Below the pieces are notes generated by a model. It saw only the letters and a program-made list of their open reading frames with translations, was not told the origin of the DNA and made no database searches. The translations under genes and the position numbers were made by a program. Of a stretch of DNA of 64,000 bases, positions 10,367 through 20,688 are shown piece by piece. The DNA comes from Vibrio marisflavi CECT 7928 (GTDB taxonomy: Bacteria; Pseudomonadota; Gammaproteobacteria; Enterobacterales; Vibrionaceae): positions 139,622 through 203,621 of the forward strand of contig NZ_CAKLDM010000003.1 in assembly GCF_921294215.1 (NCBI RefSeq), read 5' to 3'. Position 1 is the stretch's first letter; each line of letters starts with the position of its first letter.

Positions 10367-11355
10367 TGCGTAAACTAGTTATACCTCTATTGGTTGTCAT
10401 CATCGTACTGTTTTTGATGTCAGTGTTTGTTATTCCTGAAGGCGACCGAGGCATTGTGGTTCGATTTGGTCGAATTCTGAAAGATAACAACGATATCGCG
10501 AAAATCTATCAACCGGGTTTGCACTTTAAGCTACCATTGTTTGACCGAGTAAAAACTTTGGATGCGAAAATTCAAACAATGGATGGCCGCTCTGACCGAT
10601 TCGTTACTGCTGAGAAGAAAGACATCATCATTGATTCGTACATGAAATGGCGTATCAAAGATTTTGGTCAGTTCTACCTAGCAACGGGCGGTGGCAACGT
10701 GATGACGGCTGAAGCGTTATTGAGTCGTAAAGTGACTGATATGCTTCGTTCGGAAATAGGTTCTCGTGAAATCAAGCAAATTGTTTCTGGTCCTCGTAAT
10801 GATAATGTCCTACCTAGTATCAATAGTGATGCAGTCGCGACTGAAGCTGCTAAGCAAGCACTAGAAGTGGAAGGTCAACGTGACAAGATCATGCAAAATG
10901 TACTAGAAGGTACTCGTCAAAATGCACTTAAGGACTTGGGTATTCAAGTTGTTGATTTCCGAATCAAGAAAATCAACCTTCCAGATAGTATCAGTAAGTC
11001 TATTTACGATCGTATGAGAGCAGAGCGTGAGACAGTAGCTCGTAAGCACCGCTCACAAGGTCGTGAAAAAGCAGAAGTAATCCGCGCTCAAGCAGAGTTA
11101 GAGGTTGCAACAATTCTTGCTGAGGCAGATAGAGACGCACGTACAATCCGTGGTAAAGCGGATGGTGAAGCTGCAGAAATTTATGCGAAGGCTTATAAGC
11201 AAGATCCTAAATTTTACAGTTTCTGGCGTTCTTTGAAGGCTTATGAACAGTCGTTCAACAATAAGAGTGACATTTTAGTTCTTGATCCGAAGAGTGAGTT
11301 CTTCCAGTACATGAATAACCCTAATGGGGATAGTGGAAAGAGTAGCTCTAAGTAA
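10366..11355 (+). CDS. hflC: HflC, FtsH protease modulator
   Basis: Partner of HflK in the SPFH complex around FtsH. It has an N-terminal signal anchor (LVIPLLVVIIVLFLMSVFVI, residues 3-22). The band-7 domain starts EGDRGIVVRFGRILKD, followed by a long charged helical region (EKAEVIRAQAELEVATILAE). 329 residues, the normal size. It is last in the tsaE-to-hflC run and is followed by an intrinsic terminator. Confidence 0.96.
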   Translation: MRKLVIPLLVVIIVLFLMSVFVIPEGDRGIVVRFGRILKDNNDIAKIYQPGLHFKLPLFDRVKTLDAKIQTMDGRSDRFVTAEKKDIIIDSYMKWRIKDFGQFYLATGGGNVMTAEALLSRKVTDMLRSEIGSREIKQIVSGPRNDNVLPSINSDAVATEAAKQALEVEGQRDKIMQNVLEGTRQNALKDLGIQVVDFRIKKINLPDSISKSIYDRMRAERETVARKHRSQGREKAEVIRAQAELEVATILAEADRDARTIRGKADGEAAEIYAKAYKQDPKFYSFWRSLKAYEQSFNNKSDILVLDPKSEFFQYMNNPNGDSGKSSSK

Positions 11356-11373
11356 GCACTAAATAATCATATC

Positions 11374-11402
11374 AAGGCTCCTTTTTAGGGGCCTTTCTTT
11401 TT
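11374..11402 (+). terminator. Intrinsic terminator after hflC
   Basis: Stem AAGGCTCC / GGGGCCTT (one G-T wobble) around a TTTTTA loop, followed by TCTTTTTCTC. It ends the tsaE-hflC transcription unit. Confidence 0.8.
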
Positions 11403-11431
11403 CTCAAAATATAAAAAATGGTAGGTAAAGC

Positions 11432-11617
11432 ATGTCTAACTCTGTATGGCTAGCTATTGGCTTAGTCCTGATTGTTGAAGGGGTAGGACCGCTCATTGCT
11501 CCTAATGGTTGGAGAAACTTAGTTGCTCAGCTCAGTCAGCAACCTGATCATCAACTAAGGCGTATAGGCGGGTGTCTTGTTGTTGCAGGGGTAGTGATCG
11601 CTTACGTCTTTTCCTAA
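11432..11617 (+). CDS. DUF2065 small membrane protein (YjeT family)
   Basis: 61 residues with two predicted membrane spans (VWLAIGLVLIVEGVGPLI and IGGCLVVAGVVIAYVFS), matching the YjeT/DUF2065 family found after hflC in many gammaproteobacteria. Function unknown. It starts ATG with GGTAGGTAAAGC upstream. A terminator separates it from hflC, so it has its own promoter or depends on readthrough. Confidence 0.85.
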   Translation: MSNSVWLAIGLVLIVEGVGPLIAPNGWRNLVAQLSQQPDHQLRRIGGCLVVAGVVIAYVFS

Positions 11618-11641
11618 GCGCATTTATTGTAGTAATTGCGC

Positions 11642-11869
11642 TTAGTAGTGAGGCGGTGGTGTTTCTTCTGTTTGATCAGCAAGTTGTGATGTATCCATCG
11701 TTTTCATTTTGCCAACCAAATACTTCATTTGCGATTGCATTTTAGATATCAGCAATTGTTGTTGGCTTAATGCATCATTGAGCTCTTCGATAGTTTGCTC
11801 TTGAAATGCTAATTGGCACTCTAGGTTGCTTACACGTTGCTCAAGCTGTTCTACGTACTTATCAGTCAT
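11642..11869 (-). CDS. slyX: SlyX family protein
   Basis: 75-residue coiled-coil protein (heptads through EQLEQRVSNLECQLAFQEQTIEELNDALSQ in two stretches) ending in the short Pro-rich tail PPPHY characteristic of SlyX. Molecular role unknown. It overlaps the stop of the upstream WD40 gene by 8 nt, so the two are one minus-strand unit. Confidence 0.9.
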   Translation of the reverse strand: MTDKYVEQLEQRVSNLECQLAFQEQTIEELNDALSQQQLLISKMQSQMKYLVGKMKTMDTSQLADQTEETPPPHY

Positions 11870-12842
11870 CTAATTTCCACGCTTGGGCAATGCCTGCTGA
11901 TGTGCCAGATATCACCCGATCTTTGTTATCAAAGGCTGCATCATACACTACTGCTCGTGGAGGGCGAGTATCTTTTTTCGGCATTGCTTCGAAGCCATCA
12001 AGGCGTTCGCCTGTTTTTGTATTCCATACCATAAGGCGGCTTGACGGGGTACCAGTAACGAGCTTAGAGCCGTCATCTGAAAAGCGAGCAGCAGAGAAAA
12101 TCAATTGCCTTGAAAAGCTATGTAAATGAGATATTTTCTTACCCGTTTTTAGATCCCAAATATAAGCATCGTTGCCAACGTCAGAAGTAAGTGCATACTT
12201 ACCATCACGCTGAAGCGCTACACGGTTGACTCTTTGCTTGTGTTCATAATCGCGAATGACATGCCCAGTCTTGGTATCCCACAAGTATGCCCAATGGTCA
12301 TTGCCCCCCGAAAGGGCGTATAAACCATTCGGTGAGAGAGCAACCGTATTAACTTTGTCATTGTGAGCCAGAAACTCCATACGTCGACCTGTTGCAAGGT
12401 TGACATAAATGGCTTTTCCATTGGTGAGTGCTAGTAATACTTGTTCTCCATTGCTTGATACATCAGCATCAACAATTAGGGCATCATCGATAGACCAAAG
12501 CCCTTTAGCTTGAGTCCAAGCTAAATCCCAAACGGCGAAGTTGGTTTGAGTCGCGGTAACTGCGTAGCGGCCGTTGTCAGAGATGCGAATCGTAGAGACA
12601 GTATGTGCTTCAGGATCTTGTTCACCCAAGTTAGCAAGCTTCTTATTTTGGTAGAGATCCCAGAGTACTAAATGGTGTTCAAGCGAATACACAAGTGCAA
12701 AGCGGCCATCTCGGCTCAGGCCAAAAGCTGTCGAGCCATCAGGCTCTAATACCCACTTCTGAGCATCGTCGCTGGAGAAAAAGCATCCATTTAACAGTAC
12801 GATGACAATTATCGCTGAAATAGCATGAAAAATGTTTCGCAT
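11862..12842 (-). CDS. WD40-repeat lipoprotein
   Basis: 326 residues. A signal peptide ends in lipobox LNGC (Cys near residue 20), so it is probably a lipoprotein. The rest is a beta-propeller with WD40 blades: VLWDLYQNKK, FAVWDLAWTQ, AYLWDTKTGH, AYIWDLKTGK and LMVWNTKTGE, each preceded by SxDG or SPNG turns. Such propellers are protein-interaction platforms; no enzymatic motif is visible. In E. coli slyX and fkpA are adjacent without it, so this gene is an addition. A role in envelope assembly would be a guess. Confidence 0.85.
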   Translation of the reverse strand: MRNIFHAISAIIVIVLLNGCFFSSDDAQKWVLEPDGSTAFGLSRDGRFALVYSLEHHLVLWDLYQNKKLANLGEQDPEAHTVSTIRISDNGRYAVTATQTNFAVWDLAWTQAKGLWSIDDALIVDADVSSNGEQVLLALTNGKAIYVNLATGRRMEFLAHNDKVNTVALSPNGLYALSGGNDHWAYLWDTKTGHVIRDYEHKQRVNRVALQRDGKYALTSDVGNDAYIWDLKTGKKISHLHSFSRQLIFSAARFSDDGSKLVTGTPSSRLMVWNTKTGERLDGFEAMPKKDTRPPRAVVYDAAFDNKDRVISGTSAGIAQAWKLDD

Positions 12843-12978
12843 TATGGCTAAATACTCACTTGTTGTGTAAACATTCGCAGCAGATAATCATATATTGGTA
12901 CAACAACGTCGTGCACTCCAGTATTTACAGCAAATTTGTGCGCGTTAACAGATGGTTAGTCCCTACTTGGAGAATTCA

Positions 12979-13797
12979 ATGAAATCTATATTTAAAGTGT
13001 CACTGCTTGCGGCAACCGTAGTGCTAGCAGTTGGCTGTCAAAAGGAAGAGTCATCAAAGGCCGCGCCAGCAACTCAAGCTCCAGCAGCAACAGAGCAGGC
13101 AAAAGTTCACTTTAAATCTGACGATGATAAAGCGGCATATGCAATCGGTGTTTCTTTTGCAAACTACCTAAGTGAAAGCATTGAGAAGCCAAACGAACTA
13201 GGCATCAAGCTAAGCAAAGATGAAGTACTAAAAGGTATTGAAGATACATTTGCTGGCAAAGCTGGACTGAACCAAGACGAAACACGTCAGGCGCTAGAAT
13301 CTTTGGATCAACGTGTTGCGACAAAAATGAAAGCAAAAGAAGCTGAGCAAGCTGCTGCTGCTCAAAAAGCAGGTGAAGAGTTCCGTGCCAAATTTGCTAA
13401 AGAAGATGGCGTAAAAGAGACTAAGTCTGGTCTGCTTTATAAAGTCATTACTCCAGGAAAAGGCGAGAAGCCTTCAGCGACTGACGTAGTTGAAGTGAAC
13501 TACACTGGTAAGCTAATTGATGGTACTAAGTTTGACAGTTCTTACGATCGTGGCAAGCCAGCGACGTTCCCATTAGATCGCGTAATTCCTGGTTGGACTG
13601 AAGGTCTACAGCTAATGCCTGTTGGCTCTAAGTTTGAGTTCGTTATTCCACCTAAACTAGCTTACGGTGATCACGCGACTCCAACAATTCCAGCAAACTC
13701 TACACTAGTGTTTGATGTTGAGCTTATCAAAGTAGAGCATGCTAAGAAGGCTGAAGCACCGCACGCACATGCGAAGCCAGCTCCTAAAACTAAGTAA
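12979..13797 (+). CDS. fkpA: FkpA-type FKBP peptidyl-prolyl isomerase
   Basis: Periplasmic chaperone and prolyl isomerase. Starts MKSIFKVSLLAATVVLAVGC, preceded by TTGGAGAA; the VGC end of the signal resembles a lipobox (LAVGC), so it may be lipid-anchored, unlike E. coli FkpA. An FKBP N-terminal dimerisation domain (about 35-140) is followed by an FKBP domain (VVEVNYTGKLIDGTKFDSS, then GWTEGLQLMPVG and FDVELIKVE). The tail is rich in His, Ala and Lys. About 272 residues. A further in-frame start upstream at 12952 is less likely. Confidence 0.93.
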   Translation: MKSIFKVSLLAATVVLAVGCQKEESSKAAPATQAPAATEQAKVHFKSDDDKAAYAIGVSFANYLSESIEKPNELGIKLSKDEVLKGIEDTFAGKAGLNQDETRQALESLDQRVATKMKAKEAEQAAAAQKAGEEFRAKFAKEDGVKETKSGLLYKVITPGKGEKPSATDVVEVNYTGKLIDGTKFDSSYDRGKPATFPLDRVIPGWTEGLQLMPVGSKFEFVIPPKLAYGDHATPTIPANSTLVFDVELIKVEHAKKAEAPHAHAKPAPKTK

Positions 13798-13826
13798 TTA
13801 GTAGAGATCCATCTCTAATCAATTTG

Positions 13827-13857
13827 AGGCCTGACATTGTCAGGCCTTTTCTTTTTT
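13827..13857 (+). terminator. Intrinsic terminator after fkpA
   Basis: Perfect 9-bp stem AGGCCTGAC / GTCAGGCCT with an ATT loop and a TTTCTTTTTT tract. Confidence 0.9.
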
Positions 13858-13994
13858 ATCGGCCTGGCGCAATTTGTTTGGTTATATGTCACTAGATAGT
13901 GATCTGACGAAGCAAATTGCTCAAATTTTCTGATAAACTTACATAAAAATGTTGATATGTATTCAGGGCGAATAGAAGTTTAGGGCAAATAGAA

Positions 13995-14720
13995 GTGACG
14001 ACGACAGAAGAAATAGTGACCCCAGAAATGTTACTGGAGATGGACTCCGTAAATGTAATGCCATTCAGTGAGCAGGACAAAATCATCCTTAAGTCTTACG
14101 AGGCGGTGGTTGATGGTATTGCCAGCCTAATCGGTCCTTTTTGCGAAATCGTGCTGCACTCGTTAGAAAACCTAAATACGTCGGCTATCAAAATCGCTAA
14201 TGGTGAAAATACTGGCCGACAGGTGGGTTCGCCTATTACAGACTTAGCACTCAAGATGCTAAAGGATATCGAAGGCTCTGAACGCAACTTCTCTCGCTCT
14301 TACTTCACGCGAGCTAAAGGTGGCGTGTTGATGAAATCCATTACGATAGCGATACGTAATGGAGACAACCGTGTGATCGGTTTACTTTGTATCAACATTA
14401 ATCTTGATGCGCCTTTTGCTCAAATACTGCAATCTTTCATGCCGGATCAAGAAGCGAAAGAAGCTGCGTCTTCAGTGAACTTTGCTAGTGATGTTGAAGA
14501 GCTAGTGGACCAAACGGTAGAAAGAACCATAGAAGAGATTAACTCTGACAAATCTGTTTCAAACAACACAAAAAACAGACAGATTGTTATGGAGCTGTAC
14601 GACAAAGGTATCTTTGATATTAAAGATGCGATTAACCGCGTGGCAGATCGCCTCAATATCTCTAAGCACACAGTTTATTTATATATCAGACAACGTAAAA
14701 CTGAGGATGGTGAAGATTGA
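13995..14720 (+). CDS. YheO-type PAS/HTH regulator
   Basis: 241 residues. The N-terminal YheO PAS-like domain (about 25-135; [16 protein letters not shown] and [13 protein letters not shown] are conserved blocks) is followed by a C-terminal helix-turn-helix ([20 protein letters not shown] and [14 protein letters not shown]). It sits directly upstream of tusDCB, as yheO does in E. coli; the target genes are unknown. The start is drawn at GTG 13995; an ATG at 14028 (MLLEMDSV) is an alternative. tusD begins inside its stop codon. Confidence 0.88.
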   Translation: MTTTEEIVTPEMLLEMDSVNVMPFSEQDKIILKSYEAVVDGIASLIGPFCEIVLHSLENLNTSAIKIANGENTGRQVGSPITDLALKMLKDIEGSERNFSRSYFTRAKGGVLMKSITIAIRNGDNRVIGLLCININLDAPFAQILQSFMPDQEAKEAASSVNFASDVEELVDQTVERTIEEINSDKSVSNNTKNRQIVMELYDKGIFDIKDAINRVADRLNISKHTVYLYIRQRKTEDGED

Positions 14721-15115
14721 GCCTGCCTCTTAGCTACACGCTTCTTGTGAACGGCTCTGCGTATGGTTCTCAATCAGCACGTAGTGCTTATTTGTTTGCA
14801 AAAGCGCTGATTGAAAAAGGTCACACACTCTCGAGCATATTCTTTTACCAAGATGGCGTGCTAAATGGTTCTGCTATGACAGTGCCTGCAAATGATGAAT
14901 TTGACTTAGTCGCGGCATGGCAAAACCTGTCACTTCAGCATAATGTGAAGCTACATACCTGTGTTGCGGCTGCTTTACGCCGTGGCGTGATCAGTCAAGC
15001 AGAAGCCAAGCAACATAATTTAGAAATTCATAATTTGGCTACCGGCTTTGAGCTGGTTGGGCTAGGCAGCTTGGCGGAAGCTTTATTAACACAAGACAGA
15101 GTGGTGCAGTTTTGA
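14717..15115 (+). CDS. tusD: TusD, sulfur relay subunit
   Basis: Part of the TusBCD complex that relays persulfide sulfur from TusA to TusE and MnmA for 2-thiolation of mnm5s2U34 in tRNA. The active cysteine lies in [12 protein letters not shown]; the [15 protein letters not shown] start and C-terminal [15 protein letters not shown] match the family. 132 residues. The start is TTG (TTGA overlap with the yheO stop), the only one that preserves the family N-terminus. Confidence 0.95.
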   Translation: MSLPLSYTLLVNGSAYGSQSARSAYLFAKALIEKGHTLSSIFFYQDGVLNGSAMTVPANDEFDLVAAWQNLSLQHNVKLHTCVAAALRRGVISQAEAKQHNLEIHNLATGFELVGLGSLAEALLTQDRVVQF

Positions 15116-15468
15116 ATAGCTTGGGCTTTGTATTTAAAACCTTACCGCATTCGACCTCATCAGGCCGAGAAGGGCTTGATGCTCTATTAGCTGCCTCAGC
15201 CTTTTGCGACAATATTCGTCTTTTCTTCATTGGTGAAGGTGTTGCTCAGCTGGTGGGTGAACAACAACCAGAGAGCGTGTTGTCTCGCAACTATATATCG
15301 ACCTTTAAGCTAATGGAGCTATACGATATCGAGGAGGTATTCGTGTGCGAAGATAGTTTAATGAAGATGGGGCTTGCTGACGCGCCATTAGTACTTGATG
15401 CAATCGCGCTTCCAGCATCAGGTATTGCTGAGAAAATACAAGCGTGCGATAAGGTTTTAACTTTTTAG
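15112..15468 (+). CDS. tusC: TusC, sulfur relay subunit
   Basis: 118-residue TusC (DsrF-like) subunit: [16 protein letters not shown] and [10 protein letters not shown] near the N-terminus, [19 protein letters not shown], and the C-terminal DKVLTF. It has a structural role in the TusBCD hexamer and needs no catalytic cysteine. The start is TTG, overlapping the tusD stop as TTGA, again coupled translation. Confidence 0.94.
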   Translation: MNSLGFVFKTLPHSTSSGREGLDALLAASAFCDNIRLFFIGEGVAQLVGEQQPESVLSRNYISTFKLMELYDIEEVFVCEDSLMKMGLADAPLVLDAIALPASGIAEKIQACDKVLTF

Positions 15469-15478
15469 GGATCTTGGT

Positions 15479-15757
15479 TTGTTACACATCGTAAAATCTC
15501 TCGACCAATTGAAGCTGGCTTTTGAATATAGCCAGGAAAAAGACGACATACTTCTGATGGAAGATGCGGTATATGCTGGCGTAGTTTCTCATTCTATGTC
15601 ATCACTGCTGTTAGAAGCTGACAACCTTGTTTTCCTACTTTTAGAAGATGTTCAAGCACGAGGCTTAGAGGGGTTAGTCTCTCCAGCTTATACTCTCATT
15701 TCGTATTCTGGCTTTGTTGAGTTAACGGCTGAAAACGAAAAGTCTATGACTTGGTGA
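15479..15757 (+). CDS. tusB: TusB, sulfur relay subunit
   Basis: 92-residue DsrH-like subunit beginning LHIVKSLDQLKLAF and ending KSMTW, like E. coli TusB. DDILLMEDAVYAGV is the conserved core. The start is TTG at 15479, 10 nt after the tusC stop, with AGGGA upstream. All three tus genes here start with TTG. Confidence 0.92.
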   Translation: MLHIVKSLDQLKLAFEYSQEKDDILLMEDAVYAGVVSHSMSSLLLEADNLVFLLLEDVQARGLEGLVSPAYTLISYSGFVELTAENEKSMTW

Positions 15758-15821
15758 GTTCTTCTTCAATCTTCTTTCCTCAATACACTTTCCCACTGTG
15801 CAAAAAAGATCCGTATATTTC

Positions 15822-15850
15822 TTGACACTCTATGTCACACTGAATAGAAT
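15822..15850 (+). promoter_or_regulatory. Strong sigma-70 promoter of the str operon
   Basis: TTGACA (15822-15827), 17-bp spacer, TAGAAT (15845-15850), about 80 nt ahead of rpsL. It matches the consensus closely and is the obvious promoter for rpsL-rpsG. Confidence 0.8.
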
Positions 15851-15928
15851 TTTGCGTCCCTAATTGTACTTGATGTGCATAGGGATAGATTTTTCACAAA
15901 GCTTACTTTCAAGTAAATCAGGAGCTAG

Positions 15929-16306
<378 letters not shown>

Positions 16307-16438
16307 TGCTTCTTTCTGCTCTTTTGTATAAAGGGGCTAAGAAAGGCGTTAAGTAAGGCCAAACACTATTTTATTTATTATTTTTGATAAAACTGAAAAG
16401 TTTTGGATAAAACCTGAAGAAGACAACGGAGAAAATTC

Positions 16439-16909
16439 ATGCCACGTCGTCGCGTCATTGGTCAGCGTAAGATCCTTCCAGATCCTAAGTTCAAATCTGA
16501 ATTGCTGGCAAAATTCGTTAACATCCTTATGGTTGACGGTAAAAAATCTACTGCAGAGAAAATTGTTTACACTGCACTAGACACTATGGCTGAGAAATCT
16601 GGTAAAGATCACTTAGCTGTATTCGAAGAAGCTCTTGAAAATGTTCGCCCAGCGGTAGAGGTTAAATCTCGCCGTGTAGGTGGTTCAACTTACCAAGTAC
16701 CTGTAGAAGTGCGTCCGGTTCGTCGTAACGCTCTTGCTATGCGTTGGGTAGTTGAAGCTGCGCGTAAGCGTGGTGAAAAATCTATGGCTCAACGCCTAGC
16801 TGCTGAAATGCTAGATGCGTCTGAGAACAAAGGTACTGCGGTTAAGAAACGTGAAGACGTTCACCGCATGGCTGACGCTAACAAAGCGTTTGCTCATTAC
16901 CGCTGGTAA
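16439..16909 (+). CDS. rpsG: 30S ribosomal protein S7
   Basis: 156 residues starting [18 protein letters not shown]; it nucleates the 30S head by binding the 3' domain of 16S r[21 protein letters not shown] is the conserved core. In E. coli S7 represses the operon by binding the S12-S7 intercistronic RNA; the 132-nt gap here is long enough, though I did not resolve the fold. Confidence 0.98.
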   Translation: MPRRRVIGQRKILPDPKFKSELLAKFVNILMVDGKKSTAEKIVYTALDTMAEKSGKDHLAVFEEALENVRPAVEVKSRRVGGSTYQVPVEVRPVRRNALAMRWVVEAARKRGEKSMAQRLAAEMLDASENKGTAVKKREDVHRMADANKAFAHYRW

Positions 16910-16919
16910 TACCTTTATG

Positions 16920-16956
16920 GTGCTGCGAGGTCTTCTCGCAGCACTGTTTTATTTTC
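16920..16956 (+). terminator. Intrinsic terminator between rpsG and fusA
   Basis: Perfect 10-bp stem GTGCTGCGAG / CTCGCAGCAC with a 5-nt loop, followed by TGTTTTATTTT. It lies inside what is a single operon in E. coli, so fusA probably has its own promoter or depends on readthrough. Confidence 0.8.
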
Positions 16957-17052
16957 TATCCGACCTTTTACTGAAATAGAAAATAGGGTTTATTTATATT
17001 TCAGAATCTCTTTTTTGAAACATCAATAGTCCCTACAAAAGAGGATACAATT

Positions 17053-19149
17053 GTGGCTCGTAAAACTCCTATCGAGCGTTACCGAAATATTGGTATCGTT
17101 GCTCACGTAGATGCAGGTAAAACAACCACTAGTGAACGTATTCTGTTCTATACCGGTCTTTCTCACAAAATTGGCGAAGTTCACGATGGTGCAGCAACCA
17201 TGGACTGGATGGAGCAAGAGCAAGAGCGTGGTATTACGATCACTTCCGCAGCGACGACCACATTCTGGCGTGGTATGGAAGCGCAATTCCAAGACCACCG
17301 CATCAATATCATCGATACTCCTGGACACGTTGACTTTACTATCGAAGTAGAGCGTTCATTACGTGTACTAGACGGCGCTGTTGTTGTGTTCTGTGGCTCT
17401 TCTGGCGTTGAACCTCAGTCAGAAACAGTATGGCGTCAAGCTGATAAGTACAGCGTTCCACGTATGGTATTTGTCAACAAGATGGACCGTGCAGGTGCAG
17501 ACTTTTTACGCGTTGTAGATCAAATTAAAGATCGTCTTGGTGCGAACCCAGTACCAATCCAGTTAAACATTGGTGCAGAAGATGATTTCAAAGGTGTCAT
17601 CGACCTTATCAAGATGAAAGCAATTAACTGGAATGAAGCCGATCAAGGCATGACGTTTACATACGAAGACATTCCAGCTGATATGCAAGACGAGGCTGAG
17701 GAATGGCGTACTAATCTTGTAGAAGCTGCAGCTGAAGCAAGCGAAGAGTTGATGGACAAGTACCTTGAAGAAGGTGAGTTGTCTGAGACCGATATCAAGC
17801 TAGGCCTACGTACTCGTACACTGAATAATGAAATTGTACTTGCCACTTGTGGCAGTGCTTTCAAAAACAAAGGTGTACAAGCTGTTCTTGATGCGGTTAT
17901 TGAATTCCTGCCTTCACCAATTGATGTTCCAGCGATCAAAGGCATAGACGACAACGAAAAAGAAGTTGAGCGTCACGCCGATGATAACGAACCGTTTTCT
18001 GCTCTTGCATTTAAGATTGCAACGGATCCGTTTGTAGGCACGCTAACATTCATGCGCGTTTACTCGGGTGTTGTTAACTCTGGTGATACAGCCTATAACT
18101 CAGTTAAGCAGAAGCGTGAACGCTTTGGTCGTATTGTACAAATGCACTCCAACAAGCGTGAAGAAGTGAAAGAAATACGCGCGGGTGATATCGCTGCAGC
18201 TATCGGTTTGAAAGAAGTTACGACAGGCGATACGCTATGCGATCAAAACCACAAGGTGATCCTAGAGCGTATGGAATTCCCAGATCCGGTTATTCAGATC
18301 GCTGTTGAACCGCGTACGACTGCGGCTCAAGAAAAAATGGGTATCGCGCTTGGTAAATTGGCGGCTGAAGATCCTTCATTCCGTGTTGAAACTGATGATG
18401 AAACAGGTCAAACGCTGATCTCAGGAATGGGTGAACTTCACCTAGATATCATCGTTGACCGAATGAAGCGTGAGTTTGGCGTTGATTGTAATGTAGGTAA
18501 GCCTCAAGTTGCTTATCGTGAAACCATACGTGGTACCACGGAAGTTGAAGGCAAGTTTGTTCGTCAGTCTGGTGGTCGTGGCCAATATGGTCATGTCTGG
18601 TTGAAGCTAGAGCCGTCAGAAGTTGGTGAAGGCTTCGTCTTCGTTGATGAGATTGTTGGTGGAACAGTTCCTAAGGAATACATCGGTTCGGTAGCAAAAG
18701 GTATCGAAGAGCAAATGAACAATGGTGTTCTAGCTGGTTACCCAGTTTTGGATGTCAAAGCGACTTTGTTTGATGGTTCTTACCATGATGTCGACTCAAA
18801 TGAGATGGCGTTTAAAATCGCTGGCTCAATGGCGTTCAGGAAAGGTGCTCTTGAAGCTCAGCCCGTACTTCTTGAACCAATGATGAAAGTTGAAGTAACG
18901 ACTCCTGAAGACTGGATGGGTGATGTTGTTGGCGACCTAAATCGTCGTCGTGGCATGATTGAAGGTATGGATGATGGTCATGCTGGCCTGAAAATTATCC
19001 GTGCTCAAGTCCCTCTAGCTGAGATGTTCGGCTACGCAACAGACCTACGTTCTGCGACTCAAGGGCGCGCATCGTACTCTATGGAGTTCTCTGAGTATGC
19101 TGAAGTTCCTAAAAACGTTGCAGAAGCAATTATTGCAGAGCGTAGTTAA
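17053..19149 (+). CDS. fusA: Elongation factor G
   Basis: Translocation and ribosome-recycling GTPase, 698 residues. G1 [14 protein letters not shown] (near residue 18), G2 RGITITSA, G3 DTPGHVDF, G4 NKMDRAGAD, then domains II-V (GGRGQYGHV and RGMIEGM are conserved in IV/V). The start is GTG at 17053 preceded by AAGAGGATACAATT. No truncation. Confidence 0.98.
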   Translation: MARKTPIERYRNIGIVAHVDAGKTTTSERILFYTGLSHKIGEVHDGAATMDWMEQEQERGITITSAATTTFWRGMEAQFQDHRINIIDTPGHVDFTIEVERSLRVLDGAVVVFCGSSGVEPQSETVWRQADKYSVPRMVFVNKMDRAGADFLRVVDQIKDRLGANPVPIQLNIGAEDDFKGVIDLIKMKAINWNEADQGMTFTYEDIPADMQDEAEEWRTNLVEAAAEASEELMDKYLEEGELSETDIKLGLRTRTLNNEIVLATCGSAFKNKGVQAVLDAVIEFLPSPIDVPAIKGIDDNEKEVERHADDNEPFSALAFKIATDPFVGTLTFMRVYSGVVNSGDTAYNSVKQKRERFGRIVQMHSNKREEVKEIRAGDIAAAIGLKEVTTGDTLCDQNHKVILERMEFPDPVIQIAVEPRTTAAQEKMGIALGKLAAEDPSFRVETDDETGQTLISGMGELHLDIIVDRMKREFGVDCNVGKPQVAYRETIRGTTEVEGKFVRQSGGRGQYGHVWLKLEPSEVGEGFVFVDEIVGGTVPKEYIGSVAKGIEEQMNNGVLAGYPVLDVKATLFDGSYHDVDSNEMAFKIAGSMAFRKGALEAQPVLLEPMMKVEVTTPEDWMGDVVGDLNRRRGMIEGMDDGHAGLKIIRAQVPLAEMFGYATDLRSATQGRASYSMEFSEYAEVPKNVAEAIIAERS

Positions 19150-19308
19150 CAATAAATTTTGTGTCAGGAACTAGCATATAAATGACTTTTTGCTAGTTCG
19201 ATGCGCACAAATATTGCGCTGACGAGAGTTGGCGCATAGAATAGCAAATTCTGGCGCGCCTCGATCAATTAGGATCGTGGCGAATCATAACTAGGAAGGA
19301 ACACGATC

Positions 19309-20493
19309 GTGTCTAAAGAAAAATTTGAACGTACGAAACCGCACGTAAACGTTGGTACTATCGGCCACGTTGACCACGGTAAAACAACTCTAACTGCTGC
19401 AATCTGTACTACTTTGTCAAAAGTATACGGCGGTGAAGCGAAAGACTTCGCATCAATCGATAACGCTCCAGAAGAGCGTGAGCGCGGTATCACAATCGCA
19501 ACATCTCACGTAGAGTACGACACTCCAACTCGTCACTACGCACACGTAGACTGCCCAGGACACGCGGATTATGTTAAAAACATGATCACAGGTGCTGCGC
19601 AAATGGACGGTGGTATCCTAGTTGTTGCTGCGACAGATGGCCCAATGCCACAAACTCGTGAGCACATCCTACTAGGCCGTCAGGTTGGTATCCCATACAT
19701 CATCGTATTCATGAACAAATGTGACATGGTTGATGATGAAGAGCTTCTAGAGCTAGTAGAAATGGAAGTTCGTGAACTTCTATCTGAGTACGAATTCCCA
19801 GGTGATGACCTACCAGTAATCCAAGGTTCAGCTCTTGGCGCACTAAACGGCGAGAAGCAATGGGAAGATAAGATCGTTGAGCTTGCAGAAGCACTAGATT
19901 CTTACATCCCAGAGCCAGAGCGTGCAATTGACCAACCATTCCTACTACCGATTGAAGACGTATTCTCAATCCAAGGTCGTGGTACAGTTGTAACTGGTCG
20001 TATTGAGCGCGGTATCCTAACAGTAGGTGACGAAGTAGCAATCGTAGGTATCAAAGAGACTACAACTACTACTTGTACTGGTGTTGAGATGTTCCGTAAG
20101 CTTCTAGACGAAGGTCGTGCGGGTGAGAACGTTGGTGCACTTCTACGTGGTACTAAGCGTGACGAAGTTGAGCGTGGTCAAGTACTAGCGGCTCCAGGTT
20201 CAATCACTCCACACACTAAGTTTGAGTCTGAAGTATACGTACTATCTAAAGATGAAGGTGGCCGTCATACTCCATTCTTCAAAGGCTACCGTCCACAGTT
20301 CTACTTCCGTACAACTGACGTAACAGGTAACATCGAGCTACCTGAAGGCGTAGAAATGGTAATGCCAGGTGACAACATCCAAATGACAGTAGAGTTGATC
20401 GCACCAATCGCGATGGACGAAGGTCTACGTTTCGCAATCCGCGAAGGTGGCCGTACTGTAGGTGCTGGTGTTGTTGCTAAGATCTTTGACTAA
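19309..20493 (+). CDS. tuf: Elongation factor Tu
   Basis: GTPase delivering aminoacyl-tRNA, 394 residues. G1 [14 protein letters not shown]3 [13 protein letters not shown]4 NKCDMVDD, C-terminal barrel ending [10 protein letters not shown]. The start is GTG with AGGAAGG upstream. Codon use is strongly biased (CTA, CGT, GAA), as for highly expressed genes. It follows fusA by 159 nt. Vibrios usually carry two tuf copies; only this one is in the window. Confidence 0.97.
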   Translation: MSKEKFERTKPHVNVGTIGHVDHGKTTLTAAICTTLSKVYGGEAKDFASIDNAPEERERGITIATSHVEYDTPTRHYAHVDCPGHADYVKNMITGAAQMDGGILVVAATDGPMPQTREHILLGRQVGIPYIIVFMNKCDMVDDEELLELVEMEVRELLSEYEFPGDDLPVIQGSALGALNGEKQWEDKIVELAEALDSYIPEPERAIDQPFLLPIEDVFSIQGRGTVVTGRIERGILTVGDEVAIVGIKETTTTTCTGVEMFRKLLDEGRAGENVGALLRGTKRDEVERGQVLAAPGSITPHTKFESEVYVLSKDEGGRHTPFFKGYRPQFYFRTTDVTGNIELPEGVEMVMPGDNIQMTVELIAPIAMDEGLRFAIREGGRTVGAGVVAKIFD

Positions 20494-20526
20494 TATTTAG
20501 TTAAAATCTTTGCGATATTCGCACTG

Positions 20527-20560
20527 AGAAAGGGAAGCGTATGCTTCCCTTTCTTGTCTC
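20527..20560 (+). terminator. Intrinsic terminator after tuf
   Basis: 12-bp stem AGAAAGGGAAGC / GCTTCCCTTTCT with a GTAT loop, followed by TGTCTC, a modest U tract. It closes the str region. Confidence 0.75.
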
Positions 20561-20629
20561 TACCATTCCAAATTTATATCAGCCCACTTCTTATAACAAA
20601 TCAGTCTAAATAGTCATAACGCTGCAATT

Positions 20630-20648
20630 GCCAATGATAACAATTATC
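20630..20648. promoter_or_regulatory. Fur box upstream of bfd
   Basis: GCCAATGATAACAATTATC matches the 19-bp Fur consensus at 15 positions and lies 40 nt ahead of bfd. Iron repression of bfd is known in other gammaproteobacteria. Confidence 0.65.
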
Positions 20649-20688
20649 GTTTATATTATTGGTTGTATTCGATTGACTAGGATTTACG

